A stretch of DNA of 64,000 nt from positions 36,563,828 to 36,627,827 of the forward strand of contig NC_079876.1 of NCBI RefSeq assembly GCF_029227915.1, read 5' to 3'. The notes beneath the pieces are model-generated. The model was given only the letters and a program-made list of their open reading frames with translations, did no database searches and was not told where the DNA came from. Of this stretch, positions 32,706-47,100 are shown piece after piece (position 1 is the stretch's first letter; each line of letters opens with the position of its first letter). The translations under genes and the position numbers were made by a program. This DNA comes from Hydractinia symbiolongicarpus. Its lineage: Eukaryota > Cnidaria > Hydrozoa > Anthoathecata > Hydractiniidae.

Positions 32706-32930
32706 TTAAGATACCTGACCCTGCATTGCCGTTCCCTGGCCTTGCCAGTGCTGACCGTTCCTTTGCCTACTCTTCCTATGCCTTTTCTGGTGCCTGCCTA
32801 CTATGCTCTTGCCTGTGCCTCCGATGCCTTGCCTACCCCTGCCTTGCTGATTCTTCTTCCTGTTTCCTTGCCTGCCTTTTCCGTGCCCTTTCCTTGCCGT
32901 GCTTAATGCCTTTGCCTTGGCAACCTCTCC
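32706..32930 (+). repeat. TGCC/CCTTGCC-rich pyrimidine tract
   Basis: Imperfect repetition of CCTTGCCTg and TGCCT words covers about 220 bp, with strong C+T bias on the plus strand. The long open frames on both strands (32690-33109 plus, 32706-32954 minus) follow from this simple composition and are not evidence for genes. Confidence 0.7.
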
Positions 32931-33478
32931 GCAAAACTTTCTATATTGATACAATTACAGGTGATACAAAAAAGAAATGTTTTTCAGTAATGTTTCTTCT
33001 TTGCAACTCTTTCTCAGTCTTCATTCCACAATCATATATTTCAAACTCAGCAACTCCCACCTACTTACTGCAGGTCAGTAAAAACAATTCCTCAGCCCTC
33101 TTTTGGTAGACATGTTGAATTGAAAGGGAACATCAGCATTGCAGCTCGCCGAAGTTAGCTGAGCATTTCAAACAAACCAGTACCAAATTCTACGTAATGC
33201 GGCAATATGTAGTTCGACTACGGTGAAAGCCATACTACTTTGGTAAACCACATCGCAGTCAAGTGTCATTAACACTCCTGAGTGAACCTTATTAAACGCT
33301 TATAATAAAATTATGCGTTCCTTTTAGACCAATTCCTAGTTTTAGATACGCAAGATTTTTTCACAGGAAAATTCTACTTAGGCAAGTGCCCAAGTGACCA
33401 AAGCCTAAATCCGCCCCTTGTCCAGTAAATTTTGCGAATGGAAACACAAAATTATGCATATTGTTTTTTTTGTTCTAG

Positions 33479-33628
33479 TTAGGAGCTGTCATAAATATTG
33501 GATGGGTTCCTTCTAAAGACGAAGGCATTCGACGAAGGGATTATTTAAATGACACAAGGCATTCTGTACCAATACAACATGATAAAACAGAATACATTCG
33601 TGACATAGAAGTCATTCATTATACCTGA
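33479..33628 (+). CDS. Probable last coding exon of an unrecognised gene
   Basis: A textbook acceptor (polypyrimidine TTGTTTTTTTTGTTCTAG) precedes 49 codons open to TGA: LGAVINIGWVPSKDEG, then RRRDYLNDTRHSVPIQ and YIRDIEVIHYT. Composition is protein-like and unlike the flanks. No partner exon was found upstream. The short coding-like text near 33090-33160 (GRHVELKGNISIAAR) could belong to it but is out of context. The family is unknown. It may be a relic exon or part of a gene whose other exons lie outside the readable region. Confidence 0.4.
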   Translation, partial: LGAVINIGWVPSKDEGIRRRDYLNDTRHSVPIQHDKTEYIRDIEVIHYT

Positions 33629-34142
33629 GGTGGTACTGGAAAAAAAATAGGAAGTTTGTAATTTATTGTTTCCGTATATTACATTGCAATAATAGTTTTA
33701 CATTTATTTTAAAAAAAAATTTCTCAAGGGAAATGAATGCGTTTCGAAAAAAAAATAGTGTTATATTAGTGCTTATGTTTGGTAACAGAGTTTTTGGACC
33801 TTGCTTTATTTACTTGACTGTATGCAACTAAGGATTATCCTACAAACTTTGAAGTATGGAAAAGATCGCACTCTGACTTTTACCCACCTGAAAGAAAAGG
33901 GTTGCAGAAGTCGCTTATACGGCAGCTAAATCTGACTTTTATGCTTATCAAAAGAAGCTAAGTCCTCACTGACTCCAGCTTTCCAAAACCATTCCTCACA
34001 AAACTCCTTTTATCAGGTTCTTTCCTTTCTTGGTGTTCTCACTTTTTATTGCTTTTTCATGCAGATAATAGATTTCTGAACGTTCAAATTTGCCTGAAAT
34101 GCCAAATCGCATTAAATCCTCCACACACAATAAAAAAGAACG
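33629..34142. other. Transition to the satellite array
   Basis: No gene is seen. The sequence is unrelated to the satellite until about 34143. Confidence 0.4.
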
Positions 34143-35690
34143 CCCTGAGGTAGCGCTTTATTTAAAAATTTAGATAAATAAGTGATTTTTTACTGTGGAA
34201 TCAATCCTAGCACTTAGCACGCTCTGAAGAAATAGAGACAGTTTCAAAAACTACATTTCATTGACCTTCTGACGATATCAGTCCGTTTGAGCGACCACGG
34301 TTGAGTCACATATTCGTACTAAAAATGTATTTTGCGACATTGTTCCGATATTACAAGGTTGCATTACTTTTAAAACTAAAATGATTAACTGTGAGAACTA
34401 ATTGAAAAGATTTTGGACGTTGACCTTACAAATGTTCTCAATGAAACAATTGGACTGCAAGAAATAACATTCTTCTAAATTTGACATGATTGCTGGAACT
34501 CAGTAATTACACTGGGCGCTGTGGTAGCACTTTATTTTAAAATCTAGATAAAAAAGTCAATTTTTACCGTGCTGCCAATCCCAGTCGTTAACGCGCGCTG
34601 AAGAAATAGAGATAGTTTCAAAAACTACAATTCATTGACTTTCTAACGGTATCCATCCGTTTGAGTTACAAAGGTTGCGTGACCAATCGGTACCAACATG
34701 TATTTAGCGACATTTTTCCGATATTACTAGGTTGCATTCCTTTTAACAGTGAAAAGATTGAACGTGGGACCTAATTGAACTGATATTGGACTTTGACCTT
34801 ATAAATGTGGTAAATGAGAGAATTGAACTCCAAGAATTAACATTCTTGTTTCCTTGGCATGATTCCCAGAACTCAGTAATTACATTGTGCGCTGTGTTAG
34901 CTCTTTATTTACAACTTTAGATCAAGGAGTGGTTTTTACACTGCGACTTATCATAACCGTTAGCGCGCGGAAGAAATAGAGACAGTTTCAAAAACTACAC
35001 TTCATTTACTTTCTAACGGTATCAGTCCGTTTGAATTACAACGGTTGAGTCACATAATCGTACCAACATGTATTTAGTGATATTTTTCCGATATTACTAG
35101 GTTGCATTGCTTTAAACAGTGAAAAGATTGATCGTGAGAATTAATTGAACTGATTTTTGTCTTTGACATTATAAATATGGTAAATGAGATAATTGGAATA
35201 CAAGAATTAACATTCTTGTTACGTTGGTATGATTGCCAGAAGTCCGTTCGTTTGAGTGACAACAGTTGAGTCACATATTCGTACCAACAAGTACTTAGCG
35301 ATATTTTTCCGTTAATACTAGGTTGCATTCCTTTTAACAGTGAAATGATTGAACGTGGGACCTAATTGAACTGATGTTGGACTTTGACCTTATAAATGTG
35401 GTAAATGAGACAATTGAACTCCAAGAATTAACATTCATGTTTCTTTTGCATGAATGCTGGAACTCTGCAGTTACACTTGACGCTGTGTTAGCCCTTTATT
35501 TACAAATGTAGATGAATTAGTCATTCTTTCAGTGAGACTACTCCTATCCGTCAGCGTGCCCGAAAGAAATAGAGACAGTTTCAAACTTAACATTTCATTG
35601 ATTTTCTAACGGTATCAGTCCGTTTGAGTTACAACGGTTGCGTCACATACTCGTACCAACATGTATTTAGCGATAATTTTCCGATATTAC
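34143..35690 (+). repeat. Diverged edge monomers of the satellite
   Basis: The first monomers (marker sites near 34240, 34607 and 34975) differ from the bulk at many positions. One copy near 35239 has lost about 150 bp: neighbouring landmarks lie 221 bp apart (35101 and 35322) instead of about 371. Diverged, broken copies at an array edge are expected where unequal exchange no longer homogenises. Confidence 0.8.
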
Positions 35691-38600
35691 TAGGTTGCAT
35701 TCCTTTTAACAGTGAAAAGATTGAACATCGGACCTAATTGAAGTGATGTTGGACTTTGACCTTATAAATGTGGTGAATGAGAGAATTGAACTCCAAGAAT
35801 TAACATTCTTGTTTCTTTTGCATGAATGCTGGAACTCTGCAGTTACACTGGACGCTGTGTTAGCCCTTTATTTACAAATGTAGATGAATTAGTCATTCTT
35901 ACTGTGAGACTACTCCTATCCGTCAGCGTGCCCGGAAGAAATATAGACAGTTTCAAACTCAACATTTCATTGATTTTTTAACGGTATCAGTCCGTTTGAG
36001 TTACAACGGTTGCGTCACATACTCGTACCAACATGTATTTAGCGATAATTTTCCGATATTACTAGGTTGCATTCCTTTTAACAAAGAGATTGAACGTGGG
36101 ACCTAATTGAACTGATGTTGGACTTTGAACTTATAAATGTGGTAAATGAGAGAATTGAACTCCAAGAATTAACATTCTTGTTTCTTTTGCATGAATGCTG
36201 GAACTCTGCAGTTACACTGGACGCTGTGTTAGCCCTTTATTTACAAATGTAGATGAATTAGTCATTCTTACTGTGAGACTACTCCTATCCGTCAGCGTGC
36301 CCGGAAGAAATATAGACAGTTTCAAACTCAACATTTCATTGATTTTTTAACGGTATCAGTCCGTTTGAGTTACAACGGTTGCGTCACATACTCGTACCAA
36401 CATGTATTTTGCGATAATTTTCCGATATTACTAGGTTGCATTCCTTTTAACAGTGAAAAGATTGAACGTGGGACCTAATTGAACTGATGTTGGACTTTGA
36501 CCTTATAAATGTGGTAAATGAGAGAATTGAACTCCAAGAATTAACATTCTTGTTACTTTGGCATGAATGCTGGAACTTTGCAGATACACTGGACACTGTG
36601 TTAGCTCTTTATTTACAAATGTAGATCAATGACTCATTCATACTGTGAGACTTATCCTAGCCGTTAGCGCGACCTGAAGAACGAGAGACAGTTTCGAAAA
36701 CTATATTTCATTGACTTTCTAACGGTATCAGTCCGTTGGAATTACAACGGTTGAGTCACATATTTGTACCAACATGTATTTAGTGATATTTTTCCGATAT
36801 TACTAGATTGCATAGCTTTTAACAGTGAAACGATTGACCGTGGAACCTAATTGAACTGATTTTGGACTTTGACCTTATAAATGTGGTAAATGAGACAATT
36901 GAACTCCAAGAATTAACATTCTTGTTACTTTGGCATGAAAGCTGGAACTCTGCAGTTACACAGGACGCCGGTTAGCCCGTTATTTACAAATGTAGATCAA
37001 TTAGTCATTCTTACTGTGAGACTACTCCTATCCGTCAGCGCGCCCTGAAGAAATAGAGACAGTTTCGAAAACAACATATCGGTGACTTTCTAACGGTATC
37101 AGTCCGTTTGAGTTACAACAGTTGCGTCACATATTCGTACCAACAAGTACTTAGCGATATTTTTCCGTTACTACTAGGTTGCATTCCTTTTAACAGTGAA
37201 AAGATTGAACGTGGGACCTAATTGAACTGATGTTGGACTTTGACCTTATAAATGTGGTAAATGAGAGAATTAAACTCCAAAAGTTAACATTCTTGTTACC
37301 TTGGCATGATTGCCAGAACTCAGTAATTACATTGTGCGCTGTGTTAGCTCTTTATTTACAAATTTAGATCAAGGAGTGGTTTTTACTCTGTTTCTTATCC
37401 TAGCCGTTAGCGCGCGGAAGAAATAGAGACAGTTTCGAAAACTACATTACATTGACTTTCTAATGGAATCCATCCGTTTGATTTACAACGATTGCGTTAC
37501 ATATTCGTACCAACAAGTACTTATCGATATTTTTCCGTTACTACTAGGTTGCATTCCTTTTAACAGCGAAGAGATTGAACGTGGGACCTAATTGAACTGA
37601 TGTTGGACTTTGACCTTATAAATGTGGTAAATGAGAGAATTGAACTCCAAGAATTAACATTCATGTTTCTTTTGCATGAATGCTGGAACTCTGCAGCTAC
37701 ACTGGACGCTGTGTTAGCCCTTTATTTACAAATGTAGATGAATTAGTCATTCTTACTGTGAGACTACTCCTATCCGTCAGCGTGCCCGGAAGAAATAGAG
37801 AAAGTTTCAAACTCAACATTTCATTGATTTTTCAACGGGATCAGTCCGTTTGAGTTACAACGGTTGCGTCACATACTCGTACCAACATGTATTTAGCGAT
37901 AATTTTCCGATATTACTAGGTTGCATTCCTTTTAACAGTGAAAAGATTGAACGTGGGACCTAATTGAACTGATGTTGGACTTTGAACTTATAAATGTGGT
38001 AAATGAGAGAATTGAACTCCAAGAATTAACATTCTTGTTTCTTTTGCATGAATGCTGGAACTCTGCAGTTACACTGGACGCTGTGTTAGCCCTTTATTTA
38101 CAAATGTAGATGAATTAGTCATTCTTACTGTGAGACTACTCCTATCCGTCAGCGTGCCCGGAAGAAATATAGACAGTTTCAAACTCAACATTTCATTGAT
38201 TTTTTAACGGTATCAGTCCGTTTGAGTTACAACGGTTGCGTCACATACTCGTACCAACATGTATTTTGCGATAATTTTCCGATATTACTAGGTTGCATTC
38301 CTTTTAACAGTGAAAAGATTGAACGTGGGACCTAATTGAACTGATCTTCGACTTTGACCTTATAAATGTGGTAAATGAGAGAATTGATCTCCAAGAATTA
38401 ACATTCTTGTTACTTTGGCATGAATGCTGGAACTTTGCAGATACACTGGACACTGTGTTAGCTCTTTATTTACAAATGTAGATCAATGACTCATTCATAC
38501 TGTGAGACTTATCCTAGCCGTTAGCGCGACCTGAAGAACGAGAGACAGTTTCGAAAACTATATTTCATTGACTTTCTAACGGTATCAGTCCGTTTGAATT

Positions 38601-41600
38601 ACAATGGTTGAGTCACATATTTGTACCAACATGTATTTAGTGATATTTTTCCGATATTACTAGATTGCATAGCTTTTAACAGTGAAACGATTGACCGTGG
38701 AACCTAATTGAACTGATTTTGGACTTTGACCTTATAAATGTGGTAAATGAGACAATTGAACTCCAAGAATTAACATTCTTGTTACTTTGGCATGAAAGCT
38801 GGAACTCTGCAGTTACACAGGACGCCGGTTAGCCCGTTATTTACAAATGTAGATCAATTAGTCATTCTTACTGTGAGACTACTCCTATCCGTCAGCGCGC
38901 CCTAAAGAAATAGAGACAGTTTCGAAAACAACATATCGGTGACTTTCTAACGGTATCAGTCCGTTTGAGTTACAACGGTTGCGTCACATACTCGTACCAA
39001 CATGTATTTAGCGATAATTTTTCAATATTACTAGGTTGCATTCCTTTTACAGTGAAAAGATTGAACGTGGGACCTAATTGAACTGATGTTGGACTTTGAC
39101 CTTATAAATGTGGTGAATGAGAGAATTGAACTCCAAGAATTAACATTCTTGTTTCTTTTGCATGAATGCTGGAACTCTGCAGTTACACTGGATGCTGTGT
39201 TAGCCCTTTATTTACAAATGTAGATGAATTAGTCATTCTTACTGTGAGACTACTCCTATCCGTCAGCGTGCCCGGAAGAAATATAGACAGTTTCAAACTC
39301 AACATTTCATTGATTTTTTAACGGTGTCAGTCCGTTTGAGTTACAACGGTTGCGTCACATACTCCTACCAACATGTATTTTGCGATAATTTTCCGACATT
39401 ACTAGGTTGCATTCCTTTTAACAGTGAAAAGATTGAACGTGGGACCTAATTGAACTGATGTTGGACTTTGACCTTATAAATGTGGTAAATGAGAGAATTG
39501 AACTCCAAGAATTAACATTCTTGTTACTTTGGCATGAATGCTGGAACTTTGCAGATACACTGGACACTGTGTTAGCTCTTTATTTAAAAATGTAGATCAA
39601 TGACTCATTCATACTGTGAGACTTATCCTAGCCGTTAGCGCGACCTGAAGAACGAGAGACAGTTTCGAAAACTATATTTCATTGACTTTCTAACGGTATC
39701 AGTCCGTTTGAATTACAACGGTTGAGTCACATATTTGTACCAACATGTATTTAGTGATATTTTTCCGATATTACTAGATTGCATAGCTTTTAACAGTGAA
39801 ACGATTGACCGTGGAACCTAATTGAACTGATTTTGGACTTTGACCTTATAAATGTGGTAAATGAGACAATTGAACTCCAAGAATTAACATTCTTGTTACT
39901 TTGGCATGAAAGCTGGAACTCTGCAGTTACACAGGACGCCGGTTAGCCCGTTATTTACAAATGTAGATCAATTAGTCATTCTTACTGTGAGACTACTCCT
40001 ATCCGTCAGCGCGCCCTAAAGAAATAGAGACAGTTTCGAAAACAACATATCGGTGACTTTCTAACGGTATCAGTCCGTTTGAGTTACAACAGTTGCGTCA
40101 CATATTCGTACCAACAAGTACTTAGCGATATTTTTCCGTTACTACTAGGTTGCATTCCTTTTAACAGTGAAAAGATTGAACGTAGGACCTAATTGAACTG
40201 ATGTTGGACTTTGACCTTATAAATGTGGTAAATGAGAGAATTAAACTCCAAAAGTTAACATTCTTGTTACCTTGGCATGATTGCCAGAACTCAGTAATTA
40301 CATTGTGCGCTGTGTTAGCTCTTTATTTACAAATTTAGATCAAGGAGTGGTTTTTACTCTGTTTCTTATCCTAGCCGTTAGCGCGCGGAAGAAATAGAGA
40401 CAGTTTCGAAAACTACATTACATTGACTTTCTAATGGAATCCATCCGTTTGATTTACAACGATTGCGTTACATATTCGTACCAACAAGTACTTATCGATA
40501 TTTTTCCGTTACTACTAGGTTGCATTCCTTTTAACAGGGAAGAGATTGAACGTGGGACCTAATTGAACTGATGTTGGACTTTGACCTTATAAATGTGGTA
40601 AATGAGAGAATTGAACTCCAAGAATTAACATTCATGTTTCTTTTGCATGAATGTTGGAACTCTGCAGCTACACTGGACGCTGTGTTAGCCCTTTATTTAC
40701 AAATGTAGATGAATTAGTCATTCTTACTGTGAGACTACTCCTATCCGTCAGCGTGCCCGGAAGAAATAGAGAAAGTTTCAAACTCAACATTTCATTGATT
40801 TTTCAACGGGATCAGTCCGTTTGAGTTACAACGGTTGCGTCACATACTCGTACCAACATGTATTTAGCGATAATTTTCCGATATTACTAGGTTGCATTCC
40901 TTTTAACAGTGAAAAGATTGAACGTGGGACCTAATTGAACTGATGTTGGACTTTGAACTTATAAATGTGGTAAATGAGAGAATTGAACTCCAAGAATTAA
41001 CATTCTTGTTTCTTTTGCATGAATGCTGGAACTCTGCAGTTACACTGGACGCTGTGTTAGCCCTTTATTTACAAATGTAGATGAATTAGTCATTCTTACT
41101 GTGAGACTACTCCTATCCGTCAGCGTGCCCGGAAGAAATATAGACAGTTTCAAACTCAACATTTCATTGATTTTTTAACGGTATCAGTCCGTTTGAGTTA
41201 CAACGGTTGCGTCACATACTCGTACCAACATGTATTTTGCGATAATTTTCCGATATTACTAGGTTGCATTCCTTTTAACAGTGAAAAGATTGAACGTGGG
41301 ACCTAATTGAACTGATCTTCGACTTTGACCTTATAAATGTGGTAAATGAGAGAATTGATCTCCAAGAATTAACATTCTTGTTACTTTGGCATGAATGCTG
41401 GAACTTTGCAGATACACTGGACACTGTGTTAGCTCTTTATTTACAAATGTAGATCAATGACTCATTCATACTGTGAGACTTATCCTAGCCGTTAGCGCGA
41501 CCTGAAGAACGAGAGACAGTTTCGAAAACTATATTTCATTGACTTTCTAACGGTATCAGTCCGTTTGAATTACAATGGTTGAGTCACATATTTGTACCAA

Positions 41601-44104
41601 CATGTATTTAGTGATATTTTTCCGATATTACTAGATTGCATAGCTTTTAACAGTGAAACGATTGACCGTGGAACCTAATTGAACTGATTTTGGACTTTGA
41701 CCTTATAAATGTGGTAAATGAGACAATTGAACTCCAAGAATTAACATTCTTGTTACTTTGGCATGAAAGCTGGAACTCTGCAGTTACACAGGACGCCGGT
41801 TAGCCCTTTATTTACAAATGTAGATGAATTAGTCATTCTTACTGTGAGACTACTCCTATCCGTCAGCGTGCCCGGAAGAAATATAGACAGTTTCAAACTC
41901 AACATTTCATTGATTTTTTAACGGTGTCAGTCCGTTTGAGTTACAACGGTTGCGTCACATACTCCTACCAACATGTATTTTGCGATAATTTTCCGACATT
42001 ACTAGGTTGCATTCCTTTTAACAGTGAAAAGATTGAACGTGGGACCTAATTGAACTGATGTTGGACTTTGACCTTATAAATGTGGTAAATGAGAGAATTG
42101 AACTCCAAGAATTAACATTCTTGTTACTTTGGCATGAATGCTGGAACTTTGCAGATACACTGGACACTGTGTTAGCTCTTTATTTAAAAATGTAGATCAA
42201 TGACTCATTCATACTGTGAGACTTATCCTAGCCGTTAGCGCGACCTGAAGAACGAGAGACAGTTTCGAAAACTATATTTCATTGACTTTCTAACGGTATC
42301 AGTCCGTTTGAATTACAACGGTTGAGTCACATATTTGTACCAACATGTATTTAGTGATATTTTTCCGATATTACTAGATTGCATAGCTTTTAACAGTGAA
42401 ACGATTGACCGTGGAACCTAATTGAACTGATTTTGGACTTTGACCTTATAAATGTGGTAAATGAGACAATTGAACTCCAAGAATTAACATTCTTGTTACT
42501 TTGGCATGAAAGCTGGAACTCTGCAGTTACACAGGACGCCGGTTAGCCCGTTATTTACAAATGTAGATCAATTAGTCATTCTTACTGTGAGACTACTCCT
42601 ATCCGTCAGCGCGCCCTAAAGAAATAGAGACAGTTTCGAAAACAACATATCGGTGACTTTCTAACGGTATCAGTCCGTTTGAGTTACAACAGTTGCGTCA
42701 CATATTCGTACCAACAAGTACTTAGCGATATTTTTCCGTTACTACTAGGTTGCATTCCTTTTAACAGTGAAAAGATTGAACGTAGGACCTAATTGAACTG
42801 ATGTTGGACTTTGAACTTATAAATGTGGTAAATGAGAGAATTGAACTCCAAGAATTAACATTCTTGTTTCTTTTGCATGAATGCTGGAACTCTGCAGTTA
42901 CACTGGACGCTGTGTTAGCCCTTTATTTACAAATGTAGATGAATTAGTCATTCTTACTGTGAGACTACTCCTATCCGTCAGCGTGCCCGGAAGAAATATA
43001 GACAGTTTCAAACTCAACATTTCATTGATTTTTTAACGGTATCAGTCCGTTTGAGTTACAACGGTTGCGTCACATACTCGTACCAACATGTATTTTGCGA
43101 TAATTTTCCGATATTACTAGGTTGCATTCCTTTTAACAGTGAAAAGATTGAACGTGGGACCTAATTGAACTGATCTTCGACTTTGACCTTATAAATGTGG
43201 TAAATGAGAGAATTGATCTCCAAGAATTAACATTCTTGTTACTTTGGCATGAATGCTGGAACTTTGCAGATACACTGGACACTGTGTTAGCTCTTTATTT
43301 ACAAATGTAGATCAATGACTCATTCATACTGTGAGACTTATCCTAGCCGTTAGCGCGACCTGAAGAACGAGAGACAGTTTCGAAAACTATATTTCATTGA
43401 CTTTCTAACGGTATCAGTCCGTTTGAATTACAATGGTTGAGTCACATATTTGTACCAACATGTATTTAGTGATATTTTTCCGATATTACTAGATTGCATA
43501 GCTTTTAACAGTGAAACGATTGACCGTGGAACCTAATTGAACTGATTTTGGACTTTGACCTTATAAATGTGGTAAATGAGACAATTGAACTCCAAGAATT
43601 AACATTCTTGTTACTTTGGCATGAAAGCTGGAACTCTGCAGTTACACAGGACGCCGGTTAGCCCGTTATTTACAAATGTAGATCAATTAGTCATTCTTAC
43701 TGTGAGACTACTCCTATCCGTCAGCGCGCCCTAAAGAAATAGAGACAGTTTCGAAAACAACATATCGGTGACTTTCTAACGGTATCAGTCCGTTTGAGTT
43801 ACAACGGTTGCGTCACATACTCGTACCAACATGTATTTAGCGATAATTTTTCAATATTACTAGGTTGCATTCCTTTTACAGTGAAAAGATTGAACGTGGG
43901 ACCTAATTGAACTGATGTTGGACTTTGACCTTATAAATGTGGTGAATGAGAGAATTGAACTCCAAGAATTAACATTCTTGTTTCTTTTGCATGAATGCTG
44001 GAACTCTGCAGTTACACTGGATGCTGTGTTAGCCCTTTATTTACAAATGTAGATGAATTAGTCATTCTTACTGTGAGACTACTCCTATCCGTCAGCGTGC
44101 CCGG

Positions 44105-47100
44105 AAGAAATATAGACAGTTTCAAACTCAACATTTCATTGATTTTTTAACGGTGTCAGTCCGTTTGAGTTACAACGGTTGCGTCACATACTCCTACCAA
44201 CATGTATTTTGCGATAATTTTCCGACATTACTAGGTTGCATTCCTTTTAACAGTGAAAAGATTGAACGTGGGACCTAATTGAACTGATGTTGGACTTTGA
44301 CCTTATAAATGTGGTAAATGAGAGAATTGAACTCCAAGAATTAACATTCTTGTTACTTTGGCATGAATGCTGGAACTTTGCAGATACACTGGACACTGTG
44401 TTAGCTCTTTATTTAAAAATGTAGATCAATGACTCATTCATACTGTGAGACTTATCCTAGCCGTTAGCGCGACCTGAAGAACGAGAGACAGTTTCGAAAA
44501 CTATATTTCATTGACTTTCTAACGGTATCAGTCCGTTTGAATTACAACGGTTGAGTCACATATTTGTACCAACATGTATTTAGTGATATTTTTCCGATAT
44601 TACTAGATTGCATAGCTTTTAACAGTGAAACGATTGACCGTGGAACCTAATTGAACTGATTTTGGACTTTGACCTTATAAATGTGGTAAATGAGACAATT
44701 GAACTCCAAGAATTAACATTCTTGTTACTTTGGCATGAAAGCTGGAACTCTGCAGTTACACAGGACGCCGGTTAGCCCGTTATTTACAAATGTAGATCAA
44801 TTAGTCATTCTTACTGTGAGACTACTCCTATCCGTCAGCGCGCCCTAAAGAAATAGAGACAGTTTCGAAAACAACATATCGGTGACTTTCTAACGGTATC
44901 AGTCCGTTTGAGTTACAACAGTTGCGTCACATATTCGTACCAACAAGTACTTAGCGATATTTTTCCGTTACTACTAGGTTGCATTCCTTTTAACAGTGAA
45001 AAGATTGAACGTAGGACCTAATTGAACTGATGTTGGACTTTGACCTTATAAATGTGGTAAATGAGAGAATTAAACTCCAAAAGTTAACATTCTTGTTACC
45101 TTGGCATGATTGCCAGAACTCAGTAATTACATTGTGCGCTGTGTTAGCTCTTTATTTACAAATTTAGATCAAGGAGTGGTTTTTACTCTGTTTCTTATCC
45201 TAGCCGTTAGCGCGCGGAAGAAATAGAGACAGTTTCGAAAACTACATTACATTGACTTTCTAATGGAATCCATCCGTTTGATTTACAACGATTGCGTTAC
45301 ATATTCGTACCAACAAGTACTTATCGATATTTTTCCGTTACTACTAGGTTGCATTCCTTTTAACAGGGAAGAGATTGAACGTGGGACCTAATTGAACTGA
45401 TGTTGGACTTTGACCTTATAAATGTGGTAAATGAGAGAATTGAACTCCAAGAATTAACATTCATGTTTCTTTTGCATGAATGTTGGAACTCTGCAGCTAC
45501 ACTGGACGCTGTGTTAGCCCTTTATTTACAAATGTAGATGAATTAGTCATTCTTACTGTGAGACTACTCCTATCCGTCAGCGTGCCCGGAAGAAATAGAG
45601 AAAGTTTCAAACTCAACATTTCATTGATTTTTCAACGGGATCAGTCCGTTTGAGTTACAACGGTTGCGTCACATACTCGTACCAACATGTATTTAGCGAT
45701 AATTTTCCGATATTACTAGGTTGCATTCCTTTTAACAGTGAAAAGATTGAACGTGGGACCTAATTGAACTGATGTTGGACTTTGAACTTATAAATGTGGT
45801 AAATGAGAGAATTGAACTCCAAGAATTAACATTCTTGTTTCTTTTGCATGAATGCTGGAACTCTGCAGTTACACTGGACGCTGTGTTAGCCCTTTATTTA
45901 CAAATGTAGATGAATTAGTCATTCTTACTGTGAGACTACTCCTATCCGTCAGCGTGCCCGGAAGAAATAAAGACAGTTTCAAACTCAACATTTCATTGAT
46001 TTTTTAACGGTATCAGTCCGTTTGAGTTACAACGGTTGCGTCACATACTCGTACCAACATGTATTTTGCGATAATTTTCCGATATTACTAGGTTGCATTC
46101 CTTTTAACAGTGAAAAGATTGAACGTGGGACCTAATTGAACTGATGTTCGACTTTGACCTTATAAATGTGGTAAATGAGAGAATTGATCTCCAAGAATTA
46201 ACATTCTTGTTACTTTGGCATGAATGCTGGAACTTTGCAGATACACTGGACACTGTGTTAGCTCTTTATTTACAAATGTAGATCAATGACTCATTCATAC
46301 TGTGAGACTTATCCTAGCCGTTAGCGCGACCTGAAGAACGAGAGACTGTTTCGAAAACTATATTTCATTGACTTTCTAACGGTATCAGTGCGTTTGAATT
46401 ACAACGGTTGAGTCACATATTTGTACCAACATGTATTTAGTGATATTTTTCCGATATTACTAGATTGCATAGCTTTTAACAGTGAAACGATTGACCGTGG
46501 AACCTAATTGAACTGATTTTGGACTTTGACCTTATAAATGTGGTAAATGAGACAATTGAACTCCAAGAATTAACATTCTTGTTACTTTGGCATGAAAGCT
46601 GGAACTCTGCAGTTACACAGGACGCCGGTTAGCCCGTTATTTACAAATGTAGATCAATTAGTCATTCTTACTGTGAGACTACTCCTATCCGTCAGCGCAC
46701 CCTAGAGAAATAGAGACAGTTTCGAAAACAACATATCGGTGACTTTCTAACGGTATCAGTCCGTTTGAGTTACAACAGTTGCGTCACATATTCGTACCAA
46801 CAAGTACTTAGCGATATTTTTCCGTTAATACTAGGTTGCATTCCTTTTAACAGTGAAAAGATTGAACGTGGGACCTAATTGAACTGATGTTGGACTTTGA
46901 CCTTATAAATAAGGTAAATGAGACAATTGAACTCCAAGAATTAACATTCATGTTTCTTTTGCATGAATGCTGGAACTCTGCAGTTACACTTGACGCTGTG
47001 TTAGCCCTTTATTTACAAATGTAGATGAATTAGTCATTCTTTCTGTGAGACTACTCCTATCCTTCAGCGTGCCCGAAAGAAATAGAGACAGTTTCAAACT

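Noticed and set aside
32690-33109. Long overlapping open frames on both strands
   Set aside because: They arise from the TGCC-rich simple tract, which lacks stop codons by composition.
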